Translations under genes and position numbers: made by a program | NCBI GenBank assembly: GCA_016710065.1 | Contig: JADJLP010000001.1 | Span: 1,178,001 to 1,242,000 of the forward strand | Direction of reading: 5' to 3' | Source of the DNA: Candidatus Ideonella esbjergensis | GTDB taxonomy: Bacteria; Pseudomonadota; Gammaproteobacteria; Burkholderiales; Burkholderiaceae_C | Length of the DNA stretch: 64,000 nt | The notes under the pieces: model-generated | The model's input: only the letters and a program-made list of their open reading frames with translations | Database searches by the model: none | What the model was told of the DNA's origin: nothing | Part shown: in pieces, positions 49,476 through 59,200 of the stretch | Layout: each line of letters starts with the position of its first letter | Position numbering within the stretch: position 1 is the first letter of the stretch

Positions 49476-50986
49476 GGCGAGGTCTCCGGTGAATCGGCAG
49501 GCACCAGGGCCTGCCACAACTGCATCACGGCGTACGAGCGCCAGGGCCGCCAGGCCTCGGCGAGCGCGGTGGAGGCGGGTGGGCGCAGGCCGCCCAGGGC
49601 GCGGATGACGCCGGCGTCGGTGGCGGGAAAGGCGTCGGGCCAGGCCAGCACGCGCAGCGCCACCAGCTCGGCTGTCCAGTCGCCTACGCCGGGCAGGGCC
49701 TTCAGTCGCTCCAGTGTGGCGGCCATGGGGGCGGCGGGGTGCAATGCCAGCTCACCCGCCACCACGGCCCGCGCCAGGGCCTGCAAGGCGCCCACGCGAG
49801 CCCGCACGATGCCTAACATGCCTATCGCCTCGGGTGCGGCCTCGGCCAGTGCCTGCGGGCTGGGAAACAGGTTCGTGAGCCCCGCATGCGGTGTGGCCAG
49901 TGGCTGGCCGAAGCGCGCTGCCAGACGAGCGGCCAAGGTGCACGCCGCAGCCACGCTGACCTGCTGGCCCAGGATGATGCGCACCGTGGTCTCGAAGCCG
50001 TCCATGCAGCCGGGCACGCGCAGGCCGGCGCGCGCAGGCATGGGCAGGCTTCGCAGTGCGGGGGCGATGGCGGCCGGGTCGGCGTCCAGATCGAGCAGAT
50101 GCTGCACCCTCGCCACCACCGCGCCCAAGGCGGGGGCCAGACTGGGCGAGACACTGAGCAGCACCTGCTCGCGGGCGGCGTCGAACTGGATGGCGAGCCA
50201 GCCGACGTGGCTTTGGCCGCGCAATGTCAGCGCCAGTGTGCGGCGCCACACCGGGCCCTCGGCGGCCTCCACGCCGGTGAGTGGGCGCGCGGCCAGAAAG
50301 CCCTGCATCGCAGCCACGTCGTACGGCGGGCGCCAGGGCAGGCGCAGCGCGAAGGGCTCGTCAGAAGGTTGGGTGGTGTCGGCGGCGGCCTTGCGCAGCG
50401 CGCTGGGTGCCAGACGGTAGCGCTCGGCAAAGGCGGCGTTGAAGCGGCGCAGGCTGGCAAAGCCGCTGGCCCCGGCCACCTCGGTGATGGACAAGAGCGT
50501 GTCGGTGAGCAGGCGCTTGGCCAGAAGCAGGCGCTGCGTGGCCAGCCAGTCCATGGGCGTCACGCCGTGCGTGGCCTGGAAGACACGGCGGAAATGCCGG
50601 TCGGTCACGCCCAGTCGGGCCGCCACGTCCGGCAGGGCAATGGGCTCACCACAGACCACGGCGTGCTCGATGCAGCGCGCGCCGGCCTGGGCCAGCGCAT
50701 GCGATGAATCGGTGCTGGACAGGCCGGGCGCCAGCTCGGGCCGGCAACGCAAACAGGGCCGAAAGCCACCCAGCTCGGCGGCCGCGGCATTGCCAAAGAA
50801 GCGGCAGTTTTCCACCTTGGGCAACTTCACCCGGCACACCGGCCGGCAGTAGATGCCGGTGGAGGTGACGCCCACGAAGAAGTGGCCGTCAAAGCGTGCA
50901 TCGCGAGCCTGCATGGCCTGGTAGGCCGCCTCGCGGCTGAAGGCGATGGCGTGGTCGGTGAAAGAGGGCGCTGCAAGGCGGGGCAT
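49472..50986 (-). CDS. Ada N-domain / AraC regulator fused to AlkA DNA-3-methyladenine glycosylase II
   Basis: A 504-residue fusion. Residues about 12-90 are the Ada zinc domain that accepts methyl groups from phosphotriesters (Cys47, Cys51, Cys78 and Cys81 in YCRPVCRVKLP and FRPCLRC). About 98-200 hold two AraC-type HTH motifs (ALPDVAARLGVTDRHFRRVF, ITEVAGASGFASLRRFNAAF). About 212-500 are AlkA: its N-terminal domain, then the HhH-GPD segment LPGVGDWTAELVALRV with the catalytic aspartate in FPATDAG. It can thus sense methylation, switch on transcription and excise alkylated bases in one chain. ogt overlaps its stop codon. This fusion is known in actinobacteria and some proteobacteria. Confidence 0.93.
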   Translation of the reverse strand: MPRLAAPSFTDHAIAFSREAAYQAMQARDARFDGHFFVGVTSTGIYCRPVCRVKLPKVENCRFFGNAAAAELGGFRPCLRCRPELAPGLSSTDSSHALAQAGARCIEHAVVCGEPIALPDVAARLGVTDRHFRRVFQATHGVTPMDWLATQRLLLAKRLLTDTLLSITEVAGASGFASLRRFNAAFAERYRLAPSALRKAAADTTQPSDEPFALRLPWRPPYDVAAMQGFLAARPLTGVEAAEGPVWRRTLALTLRGQSHVGWLAIQFDAAREQVLLSVSPSLAPALGAVVARVQHLLDLDADPAAIAPALRSLPMPARAGLRVPGCMDGFETTVRIILGQQVSVAAACTLAARLAARFGQPLATPHAGLTNLFPSPQALAEAAPEAIGMLGIVRARVGALQALARAVVAGELALHPAAPMAATLERLKALPGVGDWTAELVALRVLAWPDAFPATDAGVIRALGGLRPPASTALAEAWRPWRSYAVMQLWQALVPADSPETSP

Positions 50987-51088
50987 GGCGGCATGATAGG
51001 GGCCGGCCTGTTACTGACTCGCCGTTTTCGGACCTGTGGTCGGACGCCCCGAATGGGAAGCAAGACTGGCTGAATCCAGACGCCAAGC

Positions 51089-51183
51089 CGTCATTCCCGC
51101 GAAGGCGGGAATCCATACGGTGGTGGTGGGGGTGGATTCCCGCCTTCGCGGGAATGACGGTGGTGGTGGAGCGGGAATGACGG
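51089..51183. repeat. inverted pair of ATTCCCGC-GAAG-GCGGGAAT hairpin repeats (REP-like)
   Basis: Two 26-base elements, at 51089-51114 and 51134-51159, are exact reverse complements of each other, each a perfect 8-bp hairpin with a GAAG/CTTC turn, flanked by CGTC and ATCC. A third, partial copy (GCGGGAATGACGG) ends at 51183. The same element occurs at 62.8 kb and 63.9 kb. It sits between the alkylation-repair unit and the phosphomannomutase gene, which diverge here; the 252-base gap holds nothing else that I recognise. Confidence 0.88.
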
Positions 51184-51238
51184 AGGGGGCGTGCCCTCCC
51201 TACAATCCATGGCATCCCCCACGCACCAAGCCAACACC

Positions 51239-52627
51239 ATGCAAATCAACGCGTCGATCTTCAAGGCCTACGACATCCGCGGCATCGTCGGCCAGACCCT
51301 CAACGAGCAGGTGGCCGAGCACCTGGGCAAGGCCTTCGGAACCGAGGCCAAGAAGGCCGGCGAAAAGGCCGTGGTGGTGGGCCGTGACGGGCGCCTCTCG
51401 GGCCCCGGCCTGGTGGCGGCGCTGATGCGCGGCATCGCCTCCACCGGGCTCGATGTGGTGGACATTGGCGCCGTCACCACCCCCATGGTCTATTACGTGG
51501 CCGCCACACGCGCCAAGCATGGCTGCAGCAGCGGCATCCAGATCACCGGCAGCCACAACCCCAAGGACTGGAACGGCTTCAAGATGGTGCTGGCCAGCCG
51601 CGCCATCTATGGCGACGAGATCCAGGGCCTGCGCCAGCGCATCGAGGCCGAGGACTACGCCGTGGGCCAAGGCCGCATTGGTGCCATGGACATCGTGCCC
51701 GAGTACAGCCACCGCATCGTCAGTGACTGCAAGCTGGCCCGGCCCATGAAGATCGTGGTCGATTCGGGCAATGGCATTCCCGGTGCCACGGCACCGGCCA
51801 TCCTCAAGGCCCTGGGCTGCGAGGTGATCGACCTGTACTCGAAGGTGGACGGCGATTTCCCCAACCACCACCCCGATCCGTCCAAGCCCGAGAACCTGGC
51901 CGACCTGATCAAGGTGGTGAACGCCACCGGCGCCGAGCTGGGCCTGGCCTTTGATGGCGACGGCGACCGACTGGGCGTGGTCACCAAGGACGGGCAGATC
52001 ATCTACCCGGACCGCCAGCTCATCCTGTTCGCGCGCGACATCCTGAAGCGCGTCAAGGGCGGCACCGTCATCTTCGACGTCAAGTGCACGCAGCGCCTGG
52101 CGCCGGCCATCCGCGAGGCCGGCGGCGTGCCGCTGATGTGGAAGACCGGCCACTCGCTGGTGAAGGCCAAGCTGCGCGAAACCGGCGCGCCCATCGCCGG
52201 CGAGATGAGTGGCCACATGTTCTTCAAGGAGCGCTGGTACGGTTTCGACGACGGCATGTACACGGCGGCGCGGCTGCTGGAGATCCTCTCGCGCAGCGAT
52301 GACCCCAGCGCGGTGCTGAACGCGCTGCCCACCAGCTTCAACACGCCCGAGCTGAACGTGCCCTGCGCCGAGGGCGAGCCGGCGCTGGTGATCGCCAAGA
52401 TCCAGGAAACGGCCAAGTTCCCCGGCGCCGAGATCAGCACCACCGATGGCCTGCGCGCCGACTATCCGGACGGCTTCGGCTTGGTGCGCGCGTCCAACAC
52501 CACGCCGGTGCTGGTGATGCGCTTCGAGGGCCACAACGAGGCCGCGCTGCACCGCATCGAGGCCGACTTCATGGCCGCGCTGCGGGTGGTCAAGCCCGAC
52601 GCCAAGATTGCTGCGTCGGCCCACTGA
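51239..52627 (+). CDS. phosphomannomutase/phosphoglucomutase
   Basis: A 462-residue alpha-D-phosphohexomutase interconverting hexose 1- and 6-phosphates (mannose and glucose), feeding LPS and exopolysaccharide synthesis. The phosphoserine loop is ITGSHNPKDWNGFK, the metal-binding loop LAFDGDGDRLGVV, the sugar-recognition loop GEMSGHMFF, and the phosphate loop LVRASNTTPVLV. All four domains are present, as in AlgC/ManB. The ATG at 51239 gives the family start MQINASIFKAYDIRG. waaA follows directly, consistent with an envelope glycan role. Confidence 0.93.
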   Translation: MQINASIFKAYDIRGIVGQTLNEQVAEHLGKAFGTEAKKAGEKAVVVGRDGRLSGPGLVAALMRGIASTGLDVVDIGAVTTPMVYYVAATRAKHGCSSGIQITGSHNPKDWNGFKMVLASRAIYGDEIQGLRQRIEAEDYAVGQGRIGAMDIVPEYSHRIVSDCKLARPMKIVVDSGNGIPGATAPAILKALGCEVIDLYSKVDGDFPNHHPDPSKPENLADLIKVVNATGAELGLAFDGDGDRLGVVTKDGQIIYPDRQLILFARDILKRVKGGTVIFDVKCTQRLAPAIREAGGVPLMWKTGHSLVKAKLRETGAPIAGEMSGHMFFKERWYGFDDGMYTAARLLEILSRSDDPSAVLNALPTSFNTPELNVPCAEGEPALVIAKIQETAKFPGAEISTTDGLRADYPDGFGLVRASNTTPVLVMRFEGHNEAALHRIEADFMAALRVVKPDAKIAASAH

Positions 52628-52628
52628 G

Positions 52629-53972
52629 TTGGCGCCGGCTGTAACTGCCTCGCCAGTGGCCTTGACGCTCGGGCAGAACCTGGCCCGGGCCGCGTATTCC
52701 ACGCTGCTGCGCCTGGGTACGCCGGCCTATCTGGCGCGGCTGTGGTGGCGCGGCCGTGCCGAGCCGCTCTACCGACATGCCATGGGCCAGCGCCTGGCGC
52801 TGGGCAGCGCTGCACAAGCCCCCGGCGCCATCTGGCTGCACGCCGTCTCGCTGGGCGAGACGCGCGCCGCTGCCGCGCTGGTGCAGGCGTTGCGTACCGT
52901 GCGGCCCGGCACGCGCTTCGTCTTCACCCACGGCACGGCCACCGGCCTGGAGGCCGGCAAGGCACTGATGCAGCCCGGCGACACGCAAACCTGGCTGCCC
53001 TTCGACACCCCTGGCGCGGTGCGGCGCTTCCTGCGCGCGCAGCAGCCCGTGCTGGGCGTGCTGATGGAAACCGAGATCTGGCCCAACCTGCTGCTGGAAG
53101 CCGCCGCAGCCGGTGTGCCCATGGTGCTGGCCAATGCGCGCCTGAGCGAGCGCAGCGCGCGCAAGGGCGAGCGCTTTGCCGCACTGCTGCGCCCGGCGGC
53201 CGAGCGGCTCTCGCTGGCGCTGGCGCAAACCGAGGCCGACGCGCAACGTTTGCGGGCCTCTGGTGTGGCCGATGTGTGTGTGGCTGGCAATTTGAAATAC
53301 GACCTGAACCCCGATGCGGCACAAGCGGCGCGTGGCCAGCGTTGGCGTCAGGCCATTGGGCGGCCGGTGGTGGCCATGACCAACACCCGCGTGGGTGAGG
53401 AAGGCCCGCTGCTGCAGGCATGGGCCGCGCTGCCGGCACCGCGTCCGCAGTTGCTGATCGTGCCGCGGCACCCGCAACGTTTTGACGAGGTGGCGCAGAG
53501 GGTGGTGGAGGCTGGCTTCACGCTTTCGCGTCGCAGCGGGTGGATAGACGATCTGCCGCCCGCCGAAGCCAACAACGCAGATGTGTGGCTGGGCGACAGC
53601 CTGGGCGAGATGGCGCTGTACTACGGTGCGGCCGATGTGGCGCTGCTGGGGGGCTCGTTCGAGCCCCTGGGCGGCCACAACCTGATCGAGTCGGCTGCGA
53701 GTGGCTGCCCCATCGTGCTAGGGCCCTCCACCTTCAACTTCGCCGAGGCGGCAGAGCTGGCGTTGGCCGAAGGGGCTGCGTGGCGTGTGGCCTCGCTACC
53801 CGCAGCGGTGGCCCTGGCGCAGCAGTTGTTGAACGACCATGCCCGCTTGGCCGCTGCCGCCGCTCAAGCGCGGGCCTTCAGCGCCCGCCACCGCGGTGCG
53901 GCCCAGCGCATGGCGACCGAGATCGCAGCGCTGTTGGCGCCAGTGGCGCTCACTTCACCAGCAGCGCGTTGA
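52629..53972 (+). CDS. waaA: 3-deoxy-D-manno-octulosonic acid (Kdo) transferase
   Basis: A 447-residue GT30 glycosyltransferase adding Kdo to lipid A precursor. An N-terminal membrane-associated segment is followed by IWLHAVSLGETRAAAALV, with the catalytic glutamate after SLGE, ETEIWPNLLLEA, LIVPRHPQRFDEV and GGSFEPLGGHNLIESAASG, the CMP-Kdo binding region. No ATG fits; TTG at 52629 directly after the phosphomutase stop, TTG at 52608 and GTG at 52656 are all possible and none has a clear ribosome site, so the start is uncertain. The 3' end overlaps the convergent tolC gene by 23 bases. Confidence 0.88.
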   Translation: MAPAVTASPVALTLGQNLARAAYSTLLRLGTPAYLARLWWRGRAEPLYRHAMGQRLALGSAAQAPGAIWLHAVSLGETRAAAALVQALRTVRPGTRFVFTHGTATGLEAGKALMQPGDTQTWLPFDTPGAVRRFLRAQQPVLGVLMETEIWPNLLLEAAAAGVPMVLANARLSERSARKGERFAALLRPAAERLSLALAQTEADAQRLRASGVADVCVAGNLKYDLNPDAAQAARGQRWRQAIGRPVVAMTNTRVGEEGPLLQAWAALPAPRPQLLIVPRHPQRFDEVAQRVVEAGFTLSRRSGWIDDLPPAEANNADVWLGDSLGEMALYYGAADVALLGGSFEPLGGHNLIESAASGCPIVLGPSTFNFAEAAELALAEGAAWRVASLPAAVALAQQLLNDHARLAAAAAQARAFSARHRGAAQRMATEIAALLAPVALTSPAAR

Positions 53973-55347
53973 CAGCAGCCACATCCTCGGGCTTCAACTG
54001 GCCCGAAGCCTGGCGCAGCTTCATGTCGCCCACGATCACGTCGTAGCGGGCCTTGGCCAGGCTGGCCTGGGTCTGGAACAACTGGGTCTGCGCATTCAGT
54101 ACATCCAGGTTCACACGCACGCCCACTTTGTAGCCCAGCTGCGTCGCTTCCAGCGCCAGCTTGCTGGAAGATTCGGCCGCTTCCAGCGCCTTCACCTGGG
54201 CACGGCCCGATTGCACGCCGTAGTAGGCCGAGCGCGTGCCTTGCGTCACGGCGCGGCGCGCGGTGAGCAGGTCGATGCGGGCCTTCTCTTCCAGGCTCAG
54301 CGTTTCCTTCACGCGGTTCTGGATCGCAAAGCCGGCGAACAAAGGCATGTTGAGCGTGAGGTTCACACCGGCCGAGCTGCCATTGCCCGAGCGCGACACC
54401 GAGTCGTAGGCCGGCAGATGCGTGGTGGTGGAGCCACCGGGATAGCTGCGGCCGTAGCTGGCACCCAGCGTGACGGTGGGCAGGTTGCCGGCGCGGGCTT
54501 TTTCGGTTTCCAGCTTGGCCACGTCGACGGCCAGTTGGGCTTGCAGCACATTGGGGTTGACGGCATCGGCACCGCTCACCCAGTCGTCCACCAGGGCTGG
54601 TTGCAGCGGCGGCAGGGCCACAGGCTGGGCCAGCGGCCGGGGTTGCAGGTTGGCCTTGCCCACCAGTTGATCGAGGGCCAAGTGCTTGACCTGCAGGTCG
54701 TTGGTGGCGGCCAGTTCCTGGGCGGTGGCCAGGTCATAGCGGGCCTGGGCTTCGCGCGTGTCGGTAATGGTGGCGGTGCCCACCTCGAAGTTGCGCTTGG
54801 CCGAAGCCAGTTGTTCAGAGATGGCTTTCTTGCTGGCCTGCACCGTGGCCAGTGCATCTGTGGCGGCCAACACGTCAAAGTAGCCTTGCGTCAAGCGCAC
54901 GATCAGGTCTTGTTCCACGGCCTTGAGCTGAACCACGGCCAATTGCACGGCGCGCTCGGCCTGGGCCACGGTGGCGCCATTGGCGCGGTTGAACAGCGTT
55001 TGCTGGGCCGACACACCAATCTGCGTGTTGCGGGTGTTGCCGTCCACCTGAGCGGTGGTGGTGGTGCCCTGCACCGTGGTGGACCCACTGCCATCGGTCT
55101 TGCTGAGCGCGGTGGAAGCCTGCAGGCCCACCGTGGGCAGGTTCAGCGCACCGGCCTGGTCGGCCCGGTAGCGCGCGGCCTCGGCTGCGGCCTTGGCGCT
55201 GAGGTAGGCAGAGTCGTAGTCGCGGGCCGTGTCGTACAGCACTTGCAGGCTTTGCGCGCGGGCGCCGCCCGAGAGCCCGAGCAGCGCCACGGCCAGCGGC
55301 GTCAGCAGGGCCACACGGGTGAGGGTCAGGGGGCGCGACAAGCTCAT
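53950..55347 (-). CDS. tolC: TolC-family outer membrane efflux protein
   Basis: A 465-residue outer-membrane channel. The ATG at 55347 starts a signal peptide (MSLSRPLTLTRVALLTPLAV to GGARA), mature from QSLQVLYDTARDYDSAYLSA. Two internal repeats of the TolC coiled-coil/beta-barrel fold are visible, with LTQGYFDVLAATDAL in the first and RSAYYGVQSGRAQVKALE and GYKVGVRVNLDVLNAQTQLF in the second, the latter a strong TolC mark. It likely serves several RND and ABC pumps, including the RND pair encoded at 56-60 kb. The last 23 bases overlap waaA on the opposite strand. Confidence 0.94.
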   Translation of the reverse strand: MSLSRPLTLTRVALLTPLAVALLGLSGGARAQSLQVLYDTARDYDSAYLSAKAAAEAARYRADQAGALNLPTVGLQASTALSKTDGSGSTTVQGTTTTAQVDGNTRNTQIGVSAQQTLFNRANGATVAQAERAVQLAVVQLKAVEQDLIVRLTQGYFDVLAATDALATVQASKKAISEQLASAKRNFEVGTATITDTREAQARYDLATAQELAATNDLQVKHLALDQLVGKANLQPRPLAQPVALPPLQPALVDDWVSGADAVNPNVLQAQLAVDVAKLETEKARAGNLPTVTLGASYGRSYPGGSTTTHLPAYDSVSRSGNGSSAGVNLTLNMPLFAGFAIQNRVKETLSLEEKARIDLLTARRAVTQGTRSAYYGVQSGRAQVKALEAAESSSKLALEATQLGYKVGVRVNLDVLNAQTQLFQTQASLAKARYDVIVGDMKLRQASGQLKPEDVAAVNALLVK

Positions 55348-55497
55348 GGTGCTTCCTTCAAGGGGCCGATGGTTCGTGAAAGTGAGATCTGGCGGTGAGA
55401 GTCCACCGAGCGTATTTGTACTTGCACACCCCAAGCCGCTGCACTCGCCATGCGACCAAGCGGCAGGAACGTGGCACAGACGGCATGCGGCAGGCCC

Positions 55498-56151
55498 TCA
55501 GAACCTGAAGCGGGTGGCGTCGTCAAAGCCATCCAGGCGCGGGGCCATGGTGTCGAACATCTCGGTCTTGGTGACCGACGAGGCCGACTCGCGGAAGTAC
55601 ACCACGGCGCGCATCACCGGCTCGCCGCCTTCGATGGCCACCAGGCGGCCACCGACCTTGACCTGGTCCAGCAAGGCCTGCGGCACGCTGGCCACCGAAC
55701 CCGACAGCATGATCACGTCGAACGGCCCTTCGGCAGCCAGGCCATGGCGACCGTCGGCGTCACGCACCTCGACGTTCGAGATGCCGGCACGCGCCAGGTT
55801 CTCGCGCGCCATGCGGGCCAGGGCGGGGCGGTTTTCCAGCGAGATCACGCGCCGGGCGCGGTGTGCCAGCAGGGCTGTGGTGTAGCCCGAGCCGGTGCCC
55901 ACTTCCAGCACGGTTTCGTGGCGCTGCACTTTGGCGTCTTGCAGCAAGCGGGCCTCCACCGGTGGGGTCAGCATGGTCTGGCCTTCGCCCAGCGGCAGCT
56001 CGGTGTCCACAAAGGCGGCGGCGCGGTAGGCGGCAGGCACGAAGTCCTCGCGCTTGACGACGGCCAGCAGCTCCAGCACCGCGTGGTCCAGCACCTTCCA
56101 GGGGCGGATCTGCTGTTCGATCATGTTGAAGCGGGCTTGTTCGATGTTCAT
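55498..56151 (-). CDS. protein-L-isoaspartate O-methyltransferase family protein
   Basis: A 217-residue Rossmann methyltransferase. VLEVGTGSGYTTALLAHRARRV is the SAM-binding motif I region, and ISNVEVRDADGRHGLAAEGPFDVIML matches motif II of Pcm-type enzymes. Compared with the E. coli repair enzyme, the N-terminal half begins with IEQQIRPWKVLDHAVLELL, typical of a Burkholderiales subgroup found next to tolC. The ATG at 56151 has AGGA upstream. Activity on damaged isoaspartyl proteins is likely but not certain for this subgroup. Confidence 0.85.
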   Translation of the reverse strand: MNIEQARFNMIEQQIRPWKVLDHAVLELLAVVKREDFVPAAYRAAAFVDTELPLGEGQTMLTPPVEARLLQDAKVQRHETVLEVGTGSGYTTALLAHRARRVISLENRPALARMARENLARAGISNVEVRDADGRHGLAAEGPFDVIMLSGSVASVPQALLDQVKVGGRLVAIEGGEPVMRAVVYFRESASSVTKTEMFDTMAPRLDGFDDATRFRF

Positions 56152-56209
56152 GTCGTTGTCCTGGTGTGAGCGGTGGGAGGGCCGAAGATTCTCGGGATAA
56201 CCCTTTATT

Positions 56210-59200
56210 TTAGGCGGCGGGCTGGGTGCCCTGGCCACGACGATGCCACAGCTTGGTGGCCCAGGTGGCCAGATCGTCGAGATAGCAGTAGATCACCGGC
56301 ACCACCACCAGGGTCAGTACCGACGAAGTGATGACGCCACCGATGACGGCCTGCCCCATCGGCGCACGCTGCTCCGAGCCTTCGCTGAGCGCAAAGGCCA
56401 GCGGCAGCATGCCAAAAATCATGGCCAGCGTGGTCATCAGGATGGGGCGCAGGCGCACACGGGCAGCCTCGAGCAGGGCGGCGTTGCGCGCCATGCCCTC
56501 GGCCCGCAGGCGGATGGCGAAATCAATCAGCAGGATGGCGTTCTTGGTCACCAGGCCCATCAGCATCACCACGCCGATGATGGAGAACATGTTCAGCGTC
56601 GAGCGCCACAGCAGCAGCGCGCCCACCACGCCGATCAAGGTGAGCGGTAGCGAGCTCATCAGTGCCAGCGGCTGCAGAAAGCTGCGGAACTGGCTGGCCA
56701 GGATCATGTAGATGAAGATCACGCCCATGGCCAGCGCCGAGATGGCGTAGACGAACGATTCCTGCATGTCCTTGGTGGAGCCGCCGAAACGGTAGCTGTA
56801 GCCGGGCGGCAGCGGTGTCTCGGCCAGCACCTTGCGGATGTCGGCCGAGATTTCGCCCAGCGCGCGGCCTGAGGTGCTGGCGGTGATTTCAACCTCGCGG
56901 TTCAGGTCGCGCCGGTTGATCTGCGTGGCCAGCGTGGCCGGCGCCAGCTCGGCCGCTTGCGACAGTCGGGCCATGCGCGGCGTGCCATCGGCGTTCTGGC
57001 CAGCGGGCAGCACCAGGCGTTGCAGATCGGCGATGTTCTCGCGGCTGCCCGGGGCGAGGCGCACGTTCACGTCGTAGTTGTTGCCATCGAGTGCGCGCCA
57101 GGTGCTCACCGTCTGGCCGGCCACCAGGGCACGCAGCTGGGCAGTGATGGCGCCAACCGAGAGGCCCAGGTCCGACGCCGCATCGCGCCGCACGTTCACC
57201 GACACAGTGGGCGTCTCGGGTTTCATGCTGGTGTCCAGGTCGGCCAGGCCGGCCACGCCGCGCAGCTTGGCCGAGAGCTGGTCAGAAAGGCGCTTGAGTT
57301 CGGCCAGATCGGCGCCTTGCAGCGACAGCGAAATGGGCTTCTGCCCGCCCACCGGGTCGGTCAGGCCCACCAGGGTGACGGTGATGCCGGGCACGGCGGA
57401 CAGTTGCTCGCGCAGCGGCACGGACATCTCGTCGGCACTGCGTTGCCTGTCCTTGCGGTTCACCAGTCGGATGTAGAAGCCCACCTGGTTGTGGCCCTGG
57501 GCGTTGCCGGTGTTGATGGTGGCCACGGTGTACTGCACCTCGGGCATGGCGCGCAGGATGCGGTCCACCTGGCGTGTGCGCTCTTCGGTCAGCTCCAGAC
57601 TGGAGCCCACGGGCGTGTAGAAGGTGAGCGTGGTTTCCGAGAAATCGGCCTTGGGCACGAACTCGGTGCCCAGGAAGCGGGTCAGCCCCATCGCCACCAC
57701 CAGCGTGGCCACGGCGATGCCCAGCGTGCCCAGCTTGTGCTGCAAAGACCAGCCCAGCGCGATTTGGTAGAAGTGGCCCAGCCAGTGCGAGGCGCGGTCC
57801 ACCCAATGGGTGACGCGGCCCAGCGTGTGGTCGTACAGGTTGTGGGCCACGAAGGGCTGGCCCTCGCGGTCGATGGCCGGGTCGTGCCAGACGCTGGACA
57901 GCATGGGGTCGAGCGTGAAGCTGACGAACATCGAGATCATCACCGCCGCCACGATGGTGATGCCAAACTCGTGGAAGAACTTGCCGATGATGCCGCCCAT
58001 GAAGCCCACAGGCAGGAACACCGCCACGATGGACAGCGTGGTGGCCAGTACGGCCAGGCCGATCTCGTTGGTGCCGGCCAGCGCCGCGTCGTGCGCGCTC
58101 TTGCCCATCTGCACATGGCGCACGATGTTCTCGCGCACCACGATGGCGTCGTCGATCAGCAGGCCCACGCACAGCGAGAGCGCCATCAGCGTGATCATGT
58201 TGATGGTGAAACCAAACATCTGCATGAACCAGAAGGTGCCTACCAGCGCGATCGGCAGGGTCATGCCGGTGATGACGGTGGAGCGCCAGGAGTTGAGGAA
58301 CAGGAAGACGATGACGATGGTGAGCACCGCGCCTTCAATGAGCGTGCGGCGCACGTTTTCCACCGACACGCGGATCGGCCGCGAGTTGTCGCGCACCACG
58401 TCCAGCGCCATGCCCTTGGGCAGTTGCGGCTTCAGCGTTTCGGTCACGGCGTTCAGGCCGTCCACCACGTCGATGGTGTTCTCGCCTTGGGCCTTGAGCA
58501 CATCCAGCGCCAGCATGCGCTGGCCATTGCGCAGGGCCAGGCTGTCGGTCTCCTGCGGGCCGTCCACCACCTCGGCCAACTGGTTCAGCCGCACCGGCTG
58601 GTTGTTGCGCCGGGCCACGATGATTTGGCCCATCTCGGTGGGCACCTTGAAGCGGCCGTCGATTTGCACGATGGCCTCGCTGTCGCGCTGGCGCAGTGCG
58701 CCTGCGGGCAGGTTGCGGGTTTCGTTGCGCACCGCGTTGGCCACCGCGTCGGCGCCGATGCTGAAGGCGTCGAGCGCGGCCGGCTTGAGGTAGACGTTGA
58801 TCTCGCGGTTCTGCCCGCCCACCAGGTTGACCGAGCCCACGCCGCGCACGTTCTCCAGGCGCTTCTTCAGCACCTGGTCGCCATAGACGGTGAGTTCTGA
58901 AGCACTGCGGCTGCCATCGGGCGAGGTCAGGGCCAGGGTCCAGATGGGGCGCGAGGCGGGGTCGAAGCGCTGCACCTTGGGCTCGTCCACCTCGGTGGCA
59001 AAGCCGGTGCGCACCTGGGCGATCTTTTCGCGCACATCGTCGGCGGCCTTGCGGCCATCCACATCGAGGTTGAACTTGACGATCACCACCGACGCGCCGG
59101 CATAGCTGCGCGAATTCAGCTCGTTGATGCCGGCGATGGTGTTCACCGCCTCTTCCACCTTGATGGTGATCTCGTTCTCCACCACCTCGGCCGAGGCGCC

